DNA from: Sphingobium sp. AS12
GTDB lineage: Bacteria; Pseudomonadota; Alphaproteobacteria; Sphingomonadales; Sphingomonadaceae
Direction of reading: 5' to 3'
Length of the DNA: 64,000 nucleotides
Assembly: GCF_019097845.1 (NCBI RefSeq)
Contig: NZ_JAHRGM010000046.1
Span: forward strand, 1-64,000
This document shows, one piece after another, positions 8,740 through 16,697 of the stretch. A model generated the notes under the pieces. It had not been told where the DNA came from. It ran no database searches and saw only the letters and a list, made by a program, of their open reading frames with translations. The translations under genes and the position numbers were made by a program. Each line of letters starts with the position of its first letter. Position 1 is the stretch's first letter.

Positions 8740-9582
8740 ATGGCAAGCGCCGATATCGTGGTCAACGCGTTCATCCGGTTGCGGGACAGCCTCACGACGC
8801 TGGCGGCGCGTACGTCGCTCAATCCCCAGAAATCGATCCTGCTGCACCGGGCGATGATCGCGGGATCGCTCGCCGAGCAATGCGCCGCGCGCTTTGGCAA
8901 TGGCGACGTTCCGGGCGGCGATCGCGCCGCCGCGGCAGCCGATGCCGCGAGCACGGCGGCCGGAAATGTCGATGCGCAGGAGGCTACCGCCGTGGATGCC
9001 GTGATCGCCGCTGCCGATACGGCTTGCGACGCGCTCAGCGCGATTCTGAGTTCGGTCTTTTCCGCTGCGCGGCGGGTCGTCCGGGAAGGGGCCAGCAATT
9101 TCGTGGGTTCGCTGCGCGTATCGCCGCCGGTGCCTCGTACGGGTGGCCCGGTCGGCTTCGGCGCGCCCGCCGTCGGCGGGGCCGCCGCCCAGGCGCAGCC
9201 GACCTACGCCGTCAGCGTCGCCAAACTCTTCCCGGTGGAGGCCGCGACAGCCTTTCCGCTGGCGCAGGCCTATTCCGAAGGCAGCGGCTTTACACTTTTG
9301 CTGTTTATCATCGTGATCCTCGTGTTCATCGTGGCGTTGCGCTATTTTGGCACGCTCAAGGACGGCAAACCGGCCAAGTACGAGATCGGTATCGCCGTCA
9401 TCTCGTTCCTGCTCTGGATAGGTTCATTGAAGGGCTACTGGATCAAGGAAGGCGGCCATCCGGTCGACTGGATCACCCCCGACGCCAGCGCCGGCCTGTT
9501 CGGGATCGCGACGATCATGTGGGTCGCGCTCGTGCCCTATATCGCCGAAGCCACCGCGGAGAAGGAGCCCGACGGGCAATAG
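8740..9582 (+). CDS. Membrane protein with three C-terminal helices, unknown
   Basis: This encodes 280 residues from the ATG at 8740, which is preceded by GAGGAGAAAACG. Residues 1-170 are soluble, alanine-rich and helical with a proline/glycine linker around 128-150. Three membrane segments follow: about 184-203 (LLLFIIVILVFIVAL), 214-233 (EIGIAVISFLLWIG) and 249-269 (GLFGIATIMWVALVPYI). The C-terminal tail is short and charged. There is no recognisable enzyme motif. It sits ten bases behind the lipoprotein gene and fifty bases before the S8 protease gene. A role in anchoring or signalling for that protease is inference from gene order. Confidence 0.6.
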   Translation: MASADIVVNAFIRLRDSLTTLAARTSLNPQKSILLHRAMIAGSLAEQCAARFGNGDVPGGDRAAAAADAASTAAGNVDAQEATAVDAVIAAADTACDALSAILSSVFSAARRVVREGASNFVGSLRVSPPVPRTGGPVGFGAPAVGGAAAQAQPTYAVSVAKLFPVEAATAFPLAQAYSEGSGFTLLLFIIVILVFIVALRYFGTLKDGKPAKYEIGIAVISFLLWIGSLKGYWIKEGGHPVDWITPDASAGLFGIATIMWVALVPYIAEATAEKEPDGQ

Positions 9583-9631
9583 CCGCAACCGAATTTTTCT
9601 TTTGGACCAATAGTTCGCAGGATAGTCCGAC

Positions 9632-11155
9632 ATGTCAGATCCCGTCCCCGAACCTGCCGATGCTCTCGAAGCGGGCGTGATCGCGGCACCCGGCCCGATC
9701 GCCTTCGGGGAAGGCCTTGAAGGCGTCATTCGCGAGTCCGAGGCGCTGAGCGAGAAGGTCGGCGAGCTCGCAAACGATGTACGTGTGACCCTTGCCGTCA
9801 CCACGCTCGCGAACGCGCCGATCCAGAATCAGCGCGGCGCTCTCACCATGGAGAATTATGCGGACTATCGGCCGGTGCCGCATCTCATGGACGAAGCTGT
9901 AGCGCGGGCTGAAGAGCTGGGGCTGACGGTCGTCAAGCGCGGGCGCTTCGGCATTACCGTGAGCGGTCCGGCGGAGCTGGTAAGCGAGCTCACCGGCGAG
10001 CCGCTGATCATTCAGGCGCGGCAGAGACGCGCGACCAGTGGCTCGGGACGCGCGTTCGCACGCAACTATGCAGCGCCCTATCCCGGCGACCTCTTCCTGT
10101 CGCCGGCCCGGTCGCTCGCGGTGCCGGCCCAATTCTGCGATGCGGTCGACCATCTCGTGTTCACGCCCCCGCCGCTTTATTTCGCGCCGCCTTCGCCGGT
10201 GCCGCCGCCCTACAGCTTCCATGGCGTCGATGACGCGGCCATCCGGCGCCTGCTCAACGTGCCCGCGGCGCAAACCGGCGCCGGCGTCACGATCGCGATG
10301 GTCGATACCGGCTTCTTCGATCATCCCTTCTTCGCCGCCAGCGGCTATGACTACGTTGCCGCTCCAACCTCGTCCGAACCATCTCCGCACATTGATGATA
10401 ACGGGCATGGCACCGCGATGGCCTCGAACATCTTCGCGGTGGCTCCCCAGGCGAAGCTCCTGGGATTCAAGCAAAGCTCTCCGCCCCAGGATGCGCTCGA
10501 AGACGCCGCCGACGCAGGGGCGGATATCATCAGCTGCTCTTGGGGATACGACTATGAGCAGGTCTTCCCGATCCTGCAGGCGACGCTGCTCGACATCATC
10601 CAGGAGGGCAAGATCGTGCTCTTCGCGGCAGGCAACGGCCATTATGCCTGGCCGGGAAGCCAGCCCGAGGTCCTGTCGATCGGCGGCGTCTTCTGGAACG
10701 AGCAGCAGGAACTTGAGGCCAGCAACTATGCCAGCGGGTTCATGAGCAGCCTGTTCCCCGGCCGCCGGGTGCCCGATGTCTGCGGACTCGTGGGGCAGCT
10801 GCCGCGCGCGATCTACATCATGATGCCGACCCAGCCGCAAAGCACGATGGACGTCGATCATGGGGGAACGCCGCATCCTCAGCATGACGAGTCGGCGTCG
10901 GATGATGGATGGGTCGGGGCGAGCGGCACCAGTGCGGCGACGCCCCAGGTCGCCGGCATCGTCGCGCTCATGCTCGAGCGTGCCCGCGAACTGGGCAAGC
11001 CGCTGTCGGCGGGATGTGTCCGCTCGATCCTTGAATCCACCGCGGTCGCCGTCACCAAGGGGCGCAACCAGATGGGCATGCCCGCCGTTGGTCAGCCGAG
11101 CACGGCGGTCGGCTGGGGCCTGGTTGATGCGACGGCCGCGATCGCGCAGGTGTGA
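9632..11155 (+). CDS. S8 subtilisin-like serine protease without signal peptide
   Basis: This encodes 507 residues. The catalytic triad is complete: D225 in IAMVDTGFFDHP, H259 in DNGHGTAMASN and S434 in GASGTSAATPQVAG, with the oxyanion asparagine N335 in FAAGNGH. The N-terminus (MSDPVPEPADALEAG) is acidic and has no signal peptide, so the enzyme is predicted to be cytoplasmic or exported by a non-classical route. Residues about 84-127 form a small alpha/beta domain (EELGLTVVKRGRFGITV) before a proline-rich linker at 178-195; this may act as prodomain or adaptor. A related free-standing domain is encoded just downstream. Long frames on the opposite strand are shadows. Confidence 0.85.
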   Translation: MSDPVPEPADALEAGVIAAPGPIAFGEGLEGVIRESEALSEKVGELANDVRVTLAVTTLANAPIQNQRGALTMENYADYRPVPHLMDEAVARAEELGLTVVKRGRFGITVSGPAELVSELTGEPLIIQARQRRATSGSGRAFARNYAAPYPGDLFLSPARSLAVPAQFCDAVDHLVFTPPPLYFAPPSPVPPPYSFHGVDDAAIRRLLNVPAAQTGAGVTIAMVDTGFFDHPFFAASGYDYVAAPTSSEPSPHIDDNGHGTAMASNIFAVAPQAKLLGFKQSSPPQDALEDAADAGADIISCSWGYDYEQVFPILQATLLDIIQEGKIVLFAAGNGHYAWPGSQPEVLSIGGVFWNEQQELEASNYASGFMSSLFPGRRVPDVCGLVGQLPRAIYIMMPTQPQSTMDVDHGGTPHPQHDESASDDGWVGASGTSAATPQVAGIVALMLERARELGKPLSAGCVRSILESTAVAVTKGRNQMGMPAVGQPSTAVGWGLVDATAAIAQV

Positions 11156-11220
11156 GATATATTTGGCGTTAAGAAAGCAGGGCCTATATAAGGCTCTACA
11201 AGCATGAGGCAGACGGTCAG

Positions 11221-11511
11221 TTGGAACGTACCGCAACAGTCAGAATTCGGTTCCCCGGCGCCACGGGCGGCATCGCGCCGAGCCGTACGCTGCTCGAGCA
11301 GGCCGCGCACATGCTGGAAGAACATGGGTTCGCGATCCAGCGGATCGGTCGGCGTGGGGTCAGCGTCAAGGCCGACCAGGCGACTTACCTGCGTGAACTC
11401 GGTGTCACATTGCCGGCAAGGGGAAGCGTCGTGGAAGCGCCCGAGCCGCATCTTCCCTTGTCCAGGCTGGTCGATCTGGTCGAAGCGGCCGAGGCACCCG
11501 TATCATTCTAA
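11221..11511 (+). CDS. Small protein resembling the N-terminal domain of the adjacent S8 protease
   Basis: This encodes 96 residues from a TTG at 11221; GAGGCAGAC lies about 8 bases upstream. A later ATG at 11311 would cut the domain. Residues 22-66 (LLEQAAHMLEEHGFAIQ, RIGRRGVSVKA, YLRELGVTLP) align with protease residues about 84-127 (LMDEAVARAEELGLTVV, KRGRFGITVSG, LVSELTGEPL): same helix-strand-strand-helix order with a shared E-x-G...R-x-GR-x-G pattern. I read it as a free-standing relative of the protease N-terminal domain, possibly an intramolecular-chaperone-like or inhibitory partner. No Inhibitor_I9 signature can be confirmed by eye. Confidence 0.55.
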   Translation: MERTATVRIRFPGATGGIAPSRTLLEQAAHMLEEHGFAIQRIGRRGVSVKADQATYLRELGVTLPARGSVVEAPEPHLPLSRLVDLVEAAEAPVSF

Positions 11512-11721
11512 GCGCATGGGTGTCCGCCATCCTGTGGTAATGATCTAAATCGAGGCATGGCGTGTCTTGCGGTAGCGCGACGCGTTCATCAGCACACTCA
11601 AATGGCGTTGGATGCGACCCGATCCAGGATCCGCATTGGACGAAGCCCGCAATTGGCACGCTACCGGCCCGGCGTCGCGTAATCCGTCCGGCAGCAATGC
11701 GCCTCGGTGTAACTGATGTCC

Positions 11722-12027
11722 CTATTCCGCAGCCGTCGGGAGATCGGCGACGAGCGTACGCAGGGCGGCAACATGGCGATCGAATGCCCGCTTGCCCGTC
11801 TTCGTCAATGATGCCCAGGTGCGCTGCCGGCCGCCTACCGCCGCCTTGCGGAGGCGCACATAGCCTGCGTCCCCTAACGCGGTAAGGTGCTTGGACAGCA
11901 CCGAATCGCTGACCCTGGTAAGTTCGCGCAACTTGGCGAACTCCAACTCGCTCACCTTGGCGAGAAGCGCCGCGATATGGAGACGACTTGGCGGGTGCAG
12001 CACCATATCGATCCCATCGATGCTCAT
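11722..12027 (-). CDS. Winged-helix transcriptional regulator (HTH_34/MarR-like), copy 1
   Basis: This encodes 101 residues starting at the ATG at 12027, which overlaps the stop of the upstream membrane-protein gene (ATGA). The whole protein is one winged-helix domain: LHPPSRLHIAALLAKVSELEF, then LRELTRVSDSVLSKHL as recognition helix and the YVRLRKAAVGGRQRTWASLT wing. It belongs to the short ArsR/MarR-like regulators that are often paired with membrane proteins. It closes a three-gene cassette with a 154-residue membrane protein and a CPBP protease. Three inverted repeats upstream of the cassette are its probable operators. A near copy lies at 33527-33829. Confidence 0.8.
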   Translation of the reverse strand: MSIDGIDMVLHPPSRLHIAALLAKVSELEFAKLRELTRVSDSVLSKHLTALGDAGYVRLRKAAVGGRQRTWASLTKTGKRAFDRHVAALRTLVADLPTAAE

Positions 12028-12488
12028 ACGGCGTCGCCCAGCAGTTCGCGGCAATAAGCGCGGTTCCACGCATAGCTCGCCTCCAGCGCCACAAGGAAAG
12101 CGATGGCCGCGATCCCGAGCTTGACCGCCAGCGACAAGCCTGTGAAGCGTGCATAATATTCGAACGCCACCGCTCCCAGCATCGCCGCGAGTAGCGCCAT
12201 CGTGACGGGCAACGTCAGCCCCTTGCGATAGCCGTTGATGAACATCCCGTAGCGGCGCCGGTCGTCCGCGGCTACCCAGGCGACCCCCGCCAGCCCGGCA
12301 ATGGACAGGGCAGCTTGCGGCAGCCACTCCAGTCCCGACGCAAGCACCAGCACCGCCGTGATGGCGGCGAAGACGGCGTGACGCCAGAACGGGCAGTCGG
12401 TCGCCTTCAATGCCAGTTCGCGCCGCATGTCGGCGATGTCGTCGAGCGCTGCGCGGGCATCTTCAGGGTCGAATGCTTCGGGGCTCAT
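12024..12488 (-). CDS. Four-helix-type membrane protein of the CPBP cassette, copy 1
   Basis: This encodes 154 residues. The ATG at 12488 follows GAGGATG; an earlier ATG at 12518 lacks a ribosome site. A cytoplasmic N-terminus (DPEDARAALDDIADMRREL) precedes hydrophobic segments at about 38-53, 60-75, 93-112 and 120-138. A conserved loop DDRRRYGMFINGYRKGLTL lies between the second and third. The family is unnamed to me; similar proteins are found next to short winged-helix regulators in proteobacteria, possibly acting as partner or anti-regulator. The gene is coupled to the regulator gene by a four-base overlap. Copy 2 at 33826-34290 keeps the same length and loop. Confidence 0.65.
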   Translation of the reverse strand: MSPEAFDPEDARAALDDIADMRRELALKATDCPFWRHAVFAAITAVLVLASGLEWLPQAALSIAGLAGVAWVAADDRRRYGMFINGYRKGLTLPVTMALLAAMLGAVAFEYYARFTGLSLAVKLGIAAIAFLVALEASYAWNRAYCRELLGDAV

Positions 12489-12517
12489 CTGAACATCCTC
12501 GGATTGAATATGGATCA

Positions 12518-13267
12518 TCAGTTCGTTGCGACCCGGGCGTGCCACCGCAGCGCGATTGCCGGGCGCAGCGCCAGCGCGATCAGATCGATCAGCACATGGA
12601 TCAGGATGGGCTTCAGCAGGGAACCACTGGATAGATAGAGCCAGGCGAACCACACGCCAATCCCGAGCACGACCAGCATGCCCTTCCATCCCTGATACCA
12701 ATGGGCGAGCGCGAAGGCGCCGGTGGCGATCGCGAAGCCCGCGAATGCCGAGCCGGTGACCTGTGCCGCCAGCAACGGCAGTGCGAGGCGGAAAAACAAC
12801 TCCTCGGTAACGCCGGCGTTGACCGCCATGGGCAGCGCGGCGACGATCTCGGCGCCGTTGCGCGGCAGCAGCGGCTCGATATTGCCAATCATCGGCATCG
12901 TCATTTTGCGAATCTGCAGCGTCCAGAGCAATACGGAAAGTGCGAGCATCAGCGCTACGCCGATCAGCGCGCCGACGACATAGTCCGTGCTGCCCGTGCC
13001 GACAGCCTCTGGAGCGGTGAGCACCAGCCGAAGTGGCGTGAACTGGGATGGAATTTGCCAGATGTTTGCGAGCGAGCCAGTCATAGCCAGCAGGAGCAGT
13101 CCGCCCAGGCCGAACAGAACGAAGGACGTCAAAGTCCATTGCCGGTAGAAGGCGCGCCGCCTTGCACTGTCCTCGAGCAGGCAGAAAGCGCGATAGGCAC
13201 GAGCATCGGCATAGGCCCACCATGCCAGCGCAGCGAGCACAAGAAACAGGAGCAGGACATGCAGCAT
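12518..13267 (-). CDS. CPBP-family intramembrane metalloprotease, copy 1
   Basis: This encodes 249 residues, mostly membrane-spanning. I choose the ATG at 13267 because GGAGG stands 7-11 bases upstream; earlier starts would run through the operator region. The CPBP (Abi) motifs are complete: EELFFR (E155, E156, R160), H189 in ALAHWYQGWKG and H224/D228 in HVLIDL, which together coordinate the catalytic metal. Family members process prenylated proteins or bacteriocins, or confer self-immunity. It is the first gene of the cassette with the 154-residue membrane protein and the wHTH regulator. A paralogue is at 34321-35061. Confidence 0.85.
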   Translation of the reverse strand: MLHVLLLFLVLAALAWWAYADARAYRAFCLLEDSARRRAFYRQWTLTSFVLFGLGGLLLLAMTGSLANIWQIPSQFTPLRLVLTAPEAVGTGSTDYVVGALIGVALMLALSVLLWTLQIRKMTMPMIGNIEPLLPRNGAEIVAALPMAVNAGVTEELFFRLALPLLAAQVTGSAFAGFAIATGAFALAHWYQGWKGMLVVLGIGVWFAWLYLSSGSLLKPILIHVLIDLIALALRPAIALRWHARVATN

Positions 13268-13283
13268 GAACAGCCTCCATCGT

Positions 13284-13349
13284 TTTCCAACATGGAAAGA
13301 CATAGCATCACTTTCCGATCTAGCAAGTGATAATTTTCCAGACTGGAAA
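13284..13349. promoter_or_regulatory. Triple inverted-repeat operator upstream of CPBP cassette 1
   Basis: Three copies of a TTTCCA-N3-TGGAAA type repeat lie at 13284-13298 (TTTCCAACATGGAAA, perfect), 13312-13326 (TTTCCGATCTAGCAA, degenerate) and 13335-13349 (TTTCCAGACTGGAAA, perfect). Start-to-start distances are 28 and 23 bases. The same arrangement with the same distances precedes cassette 2 at 35078-35143. The probable ligand is the cassette's own winged-helix regulator. The SDR gene at 13500 diverges from this region and could share it. Confidence 0.7.
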
Positions 13350-13499
13350 ATGATGAGTGCCATCCTGCATTGAACTCGGTGCAGCAGGAGTCGATAAATC
13401 TCAACAATATGCGAATTCTGCTGATTTGATCGCAAGCGGCGGGAGGCAGCCGGGGCCGCAGCGCGCTATTCGGAAGCTCCATCGAAACGGAGTATCGGG

Positions 13500-14252
13500 A
13501 TGACGCTTCTCAGCGGCAAGGTTGCCATCATTACCGGCGCAAGTTCAGGGATCGGACAGGCCGCAGCGATCCTCTTTGCCGCGGAGGGCGCGTCGGTCGT
13601 GCTGGTCGCCCGCCGGCGCGACAGGCTTGAAGAACTGGTCGGGACGATCGAAAGGGATGGTGGGCGAGCGCATGCCGTTGCCGGCGACGTCGCGGAGGAA
13701 AGCACGCACGGGGCGGCTGTCGCCGCGGCAATTTCCAAATTCGGCGGCCTGCATGTCGCGTTCAACAATGCCGGTCTTGTCGGTGCCATGAAGCCGATTG
13801 CCGACATCACGCCGCAGCAATGGTCGGAGGTGCTTGCAGTGAACCTCACCGCCGCCTTCCTCGGCGCGCGAGCGCAGATCCCGGCGATGGTAGAGCATGG
13901 CGGTGGCGCGCTTGTGTTCACGGGAAGCTTCGTCGGCAACAGCGTCGGCTTGCCCGGCATGGCGGCCTATGCCGCCGCCAAGGCCGGCCTGATGGGTTTG
14001 GTGCGCGGCATCACGGCGGACTATGCCGCGTCCGGCATACGCGCAAATGCCCTGTTGCCGGGCGGCACCGCCACCGAAATGGCGGGCAATACTGCGCAGC
14101 GCGAATGGGCGGCGGGTCTGCACGCGATGAAGCGGATCGCCGATCCGGACGAAATCGCCAGAGCCGCGCTGTTCCTTGCCAGCGACATGGCAAGCTTCGT
14201 TACCGGCTCGGCATTGTGGGCCGATGGCGGCAATGCAGCGGTGAAGTTGTAG
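13500..14252 (+). CDS. Short-chain dehydrogenase/reductase, paralogue 1
   Basis: This encodes 250 residues with ATG preceded by GGAGTATCGGG. The SDR motifs are complete: TGASSGIG cofactor loop (residues 13-20), NNAG near 91, the serine in FTGSFVG, the AAYAAAKAGL catalytic Tyr-x3-Lys motif and a GSALWADGGNAAVKL end. An alanine-arginine pair after the second strand (VLVARRRDR) fits NADP(H) preference. It is divergent from CPBP cassette 1. A protein of about 80 percent apparent identity is encoded at 47836-48585 on the other strand, with the same last residues. The substrate is unknown. Confidence 0.85.
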   Translation: MTLLSGKVAIITGASSGIGQAAAILFAAEGASVVLVARRRDRLEELVGTIERDGGRAHAVAGDVAEESTHGAAVAAAISKFGGLHVAFNNAGLVGAMKPIADITPQQWSEVLAVNLTAAFLGARAQIPAMVEHGGGALVFTGSFVGNSVGLPGMAAYAAAKAGLMGLVRGITADYAASGIRANALLPGGTATEMAGNTAQREWAAGLHAMKRIADPDEIARAALFLASDMASFVTGSALWADGGNAAVKL

Positions 14253-14525
14253 TGCAAGCTCGGCGGCTGATCCCGGCCACGGCTTTCGTTCCGCGCACCT
14301 CCTGCCGGTCGCACCGTTAGCGTGGCGCAGCATCTTTTTTTGATCTATTCCGTGTCGAGCCGCGATCGATCGTAGGATCTCGCCGCTTTGCGAGACCGTA
14401 TGGTTCGCCCGCTGTTACCGGGGAATAGCGGCGGAGGTCGCGGTCGGCGCCGCGCCGGGAGGCTGATCAGCCGGATTCGAGGAAGGATTGCGGATCGATA
14501 GGGTTCGCCGCGATTTCCACTATGG

Positions 14526-15347
14526 CTATCCCTGACTCGCCCCGCCTGTCACCGGCCAGATGGCATCGAGGAGTCGATCGGAGTCGTTGGGTTCGCCATC
14601 GGGCCAGCAATCCTCATATTCGGCGATTTCGAGGCCAAGCACGTCATGTTCCGCAAGGGTCTCAAACGCCTCGCGCAAATCGGCATAGGAAAGACCGTTG
14701 GGTGACTGATATTCGGTCGCGATCAGGCCTGCATCCAGAACGTCGCAGTCCAAATGCACATAGACGCGACGGCCATTGATCGCTTCGGCCAGACGGCGGC
14801 CCAAGCCAGGACCGGCCCGAACCAGCGCGATCTGGCCGCTGTCGATCCGCTTTTGCTCAGGAGGGTCCAAGTCCCGCGCGCCGACAAGGATCGCATTGGC
14901 AAGATCGAAGCCGCCGCCAAAGCCGGTGTCCCATTCGCCGGCGGCTCCAGTCAGGATCATGCCGCCGAGATAGTTCGGGCCGGTCGTGTCCCCTGCGACC
15001 GGAACATTGCAGTCTCCATGGGCGTCGAACCATATGACGGCGGCGTCGGGGTAGCGTTTGGCGATGAGCGGCAACGTCACTATGCCGGCGGCGCACCGAC
15101 CCATTGTGAGGATGCCCTGCTTTCCTTGTTCGAGTTGGTGGGCGGTCCGCTCCGCAAGCTGCCGCAGGTTCGGTTCGGCGGCTTTCAATTGTTCCGACCA
15201 ACCGCCTTCGACCAGGTTCGTGAACGACCCGATCGTCTCCGGGGCGATGCCGAGCCGGTGGGCAAGATCACCCCCCAAGCTGACGGCACCCCGCATACCG
15301 CGCTCGTTTCGATCGCCGGCATTGCCAGCATAGATTGTCAGCGTCAT
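14526..15347 (-). CDS. Arginase/agmatinase-fold protein with altered metal site
   Basis: This encodes 273 residues from the ATG at 15347, which has AGGAGAG upstream; the in-frame TTG or ATG further up lacks one. The ureohydrolase fold is recognisable: WFDAHGDCN (D108, H110, D112) and HLDCDVLDAG (D200, D202) carry five of the usual metal ligands. The first ligand motif GGDHS is replaced by TMGRCAAG around residues 81-88, so the first histidine is missing. Proteins of this kind may be formiminoglutamase-like or non-canonical hydrolases with one metal. It sits alone between an SDR and a pseudogene; the substrate cannot be inferred. Confidence 0.65.
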   Translation of the reverse strand: MTLTIYAGNAGDRNERGMRGAVSLGGDLAHRLGIAPETIGSFTNLVEGGWSEQLKAAEPNLRQLAERTAHQLEQGKQGILTMGRCAAGIVTLPLIAKRYPDAAVIWFDAHGDCNVPVAGDTTGPNYLGGMILTGAAGEWDTGFGGGFDLANAILVGARDLDPPEQKRIDSGQIALVRAGPGLGRRLAEAINGRRVYVHLDCDVLDAGLIATEYQSPNGLSYADLREAFETLAEHDVLGLEIAEYEDCWPDGEPNDSDRLLDAIWPVTGGASQG

Positions 15348-15439
15348 GCTCTCCTCTTGCCTCCATAGCGCCATGCCTCCATCCCCGCCTCACAGTGAGG
15401 ATGGAGGCGACGATCTGTTCGATCCATGCGAGCGGCAGA

Positions 15440-15924
15440 ACATCTATTTTAATTGTGCCTGACTATCACCTTGGTGCTTCGTCTCGAACGTCTGCTATAC
15501 CCACCAACGTCCCTCGGCCCGGACTTCGTTCTTCCAAAGGAAAGCGTCTGCGGCGATGTCGCCGAATGACCACCTCATTGCCTGAGAGACTTCCGGCGTT
15601 GTTTCAAGAACGATCTCAGGCCCGATGTTTCGTGCCACAAAAGTCCGAACGACGTGGTGCATCGGACCGATCAACGTCAATCGCCAAGCGTCCAGCACGG
15701 GATTGTAGAAGAGGATGCTGGCGCCACATTCATAACGAGCGCCGGAATTGCACTGTGCTCAGGGTGGCACGGTCCACACGTCCTGAACGCCGCGTCCCTC
15801 AAGCACCCAGGAAGTGCCATTCGCCTGCCTCGGTCCGACAGACATTGCCGGCCTCGTCATACCAGCGCACTATCAGATTCCAGCTTCCGATGAACGGCGC
15901 GAAGATTTGTGGCATCCTCCGCAT
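15440..15924 (-). pseudogene. Decayed gene downstream of the GntR regulator
   Basis: The ATG at 15924 overlaps the GntR stop (TGATG). The frame gives FAPFIGSWNLIVRWYD and a GEWHFLG segment, then shifts to VLEGRGVQDVWTVPP, meets TGA, and shifts again to a long open piece starting GARYECGASILFYNP and containing WRLTLIGPMHHVVRTF, closed by a TAG at 15495-15497 after RWWV. Past that stop the frame continues with a plausible QTFETKHQGD end. About 150 residues can be rebuilt across at least two frameshifts and two stops. The first phrase resembles small ligand-binding (calycin or DUF1579-like) proteins. It was probably once co-transcribed with the regulator. Confidence 0.6.
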
Positions 15925-16613
15925 CAGTTCGGGTCGCAATCTTCGCTGTCGTTTGCTATTTCCATCATGGCCGCGACCAAGGTCTCCTCTGTATACCGCA
16001 GATAGGATCGCCAGAGGCCCTCAGCCAGATCGCCATCGCTTACCGAAATAGCGTCGCGTATCTGGATTTGCCGTTTCACGATCTCGTGCCTCAGTTCCAT
16101 GTCCTTGAGCGTGGAGGCGCGAATGAAATTGAGGTGGTTTGCGAACTGAGAAATCAGTTCCCGAAGGGGAACGTTAGAGATCGATCCGAAAACCGCAGAG
16201 CGGAAAACCTCGTTCGCGCGCGCAAACTGCCCGGGATTGGGATCGGAGGCCGCAAGCTTCTCGCCCTCGATGCCGCCATTGATCTCATCCACATTTGTCG
16301 GCCCATATTCAGCGGCGGCCATCCTGACGGCAGGCGGCTCAAGCAGCATGCGGACAGCAATGATCTGCCGAACCTCCTCCACCGTGGGCGTTGGCACAAC
16401 ATAGCCGCCACCCGGCCGGGAACGCAGAAGACCTTGTTCGGTCAGCTGATTGAGGGCTTCCCGAGCTGGCGTCCGCGAAACTTCGAGGCGTTCAGCGAGA
16501 ACCTGCTCGGTGAGCCGGTCCCCGGGCGCAAACAGCCCGCGTTGCAGTTCGTCGAGCAATATGCCCACCACCTGCTCCCGTAGGGTTGCCGACTTCTTTG
16601 CAATGGTGGCCAA
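15924..16613 (-). CDS. GntR-family regulator with FCD domain; candidate regulator of the aldoxime/ring-cleavage regulon
   Basis: This encodes 229 residues. I choose TTG at 16613 because AGGAGCAGGACA stands directly upstream; the longer frame from 16670 would start inside the operator. The winged helix (about 8-70) includes LREQVVGILLDELQRGLF and EVSRTPAREALNQLTEQGLL. The remainder is an all-helical FCD ligand-binding domain, with effector histidines only partly conserved. Its own upstream region carries GTATACCGAATAC (16649-16661), which recurs at four other places before catabolic genes, so it is the best candidate for the protein binding that motif. The effector is probably a pathway substrate or intermediate. 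Confidence 0.82.
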   Translation of the reverse strand: MATIAKKSATLREQVVGILLDELQRGLFAPGDRLTEQVLAERLEVSRTPAREALNQLTEQGLLRSRPGGGYVVPTPTVEEVRQIIAVRMLLEPPAVRMAAAEYGPTNVDEINGGIEGEKLAASDPNPGQFARANEVFRSAVFGSISNVPLRELISQFANHLNFIRASTLKDMELRHEIVKRQIQIRDAISVSDGDLAEGLWRSYLRYTEETLVAAMMEIANDSEDCDPN

Positions 16614-16648
16614 TGTCCTGCTCCTGCATCCTTCTGGTGGGCGGCCCT

Positions 16649-16661
16649 GTATACCGAATAC
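16649..16661. promoter_or_regulatory. GTATACCGAATAC site upstream of the GntR gene
   Basis: An imperfect palindrome GTATACCGAATAC lies 36 bases upstream of the chosen GntR start and 37 bases after the start-distal end of the hydrolase gene. Identical 13-mers lie at 21988-22000 and 27836-27848, with close variants at 22067-22079 and 27735-27747. FadR-type GntR proteins bind short palindromes of this kind, so autoregulation is likely. Confidence 0.7.
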
Positions 16662-16697
16662 GAGCGTCAATCAATTGAGACTGCGCGCAGCGGAGCC

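Noticed and set aside
9635..11236. A 533-codon minus-strand frame opposite the S8 protease
   Set aside because: Arginine-rich antisense shadow; the plus strand has a complete catalytic triad and a good start.
12024..13280. One long fused minus-strand protein covering the CPBP and membrane-protein genes
   Set aside because: Its first two thirds run in the wrong frame of the CPBP protease gene; each gene has its own ribosome site and start.
13370..13499. A terminator or small RNA between CPBP cassette 1 and the SDR gene
   Set aside because: No stable stem followed by a T-run and no promoter-terminator pair could be made out.
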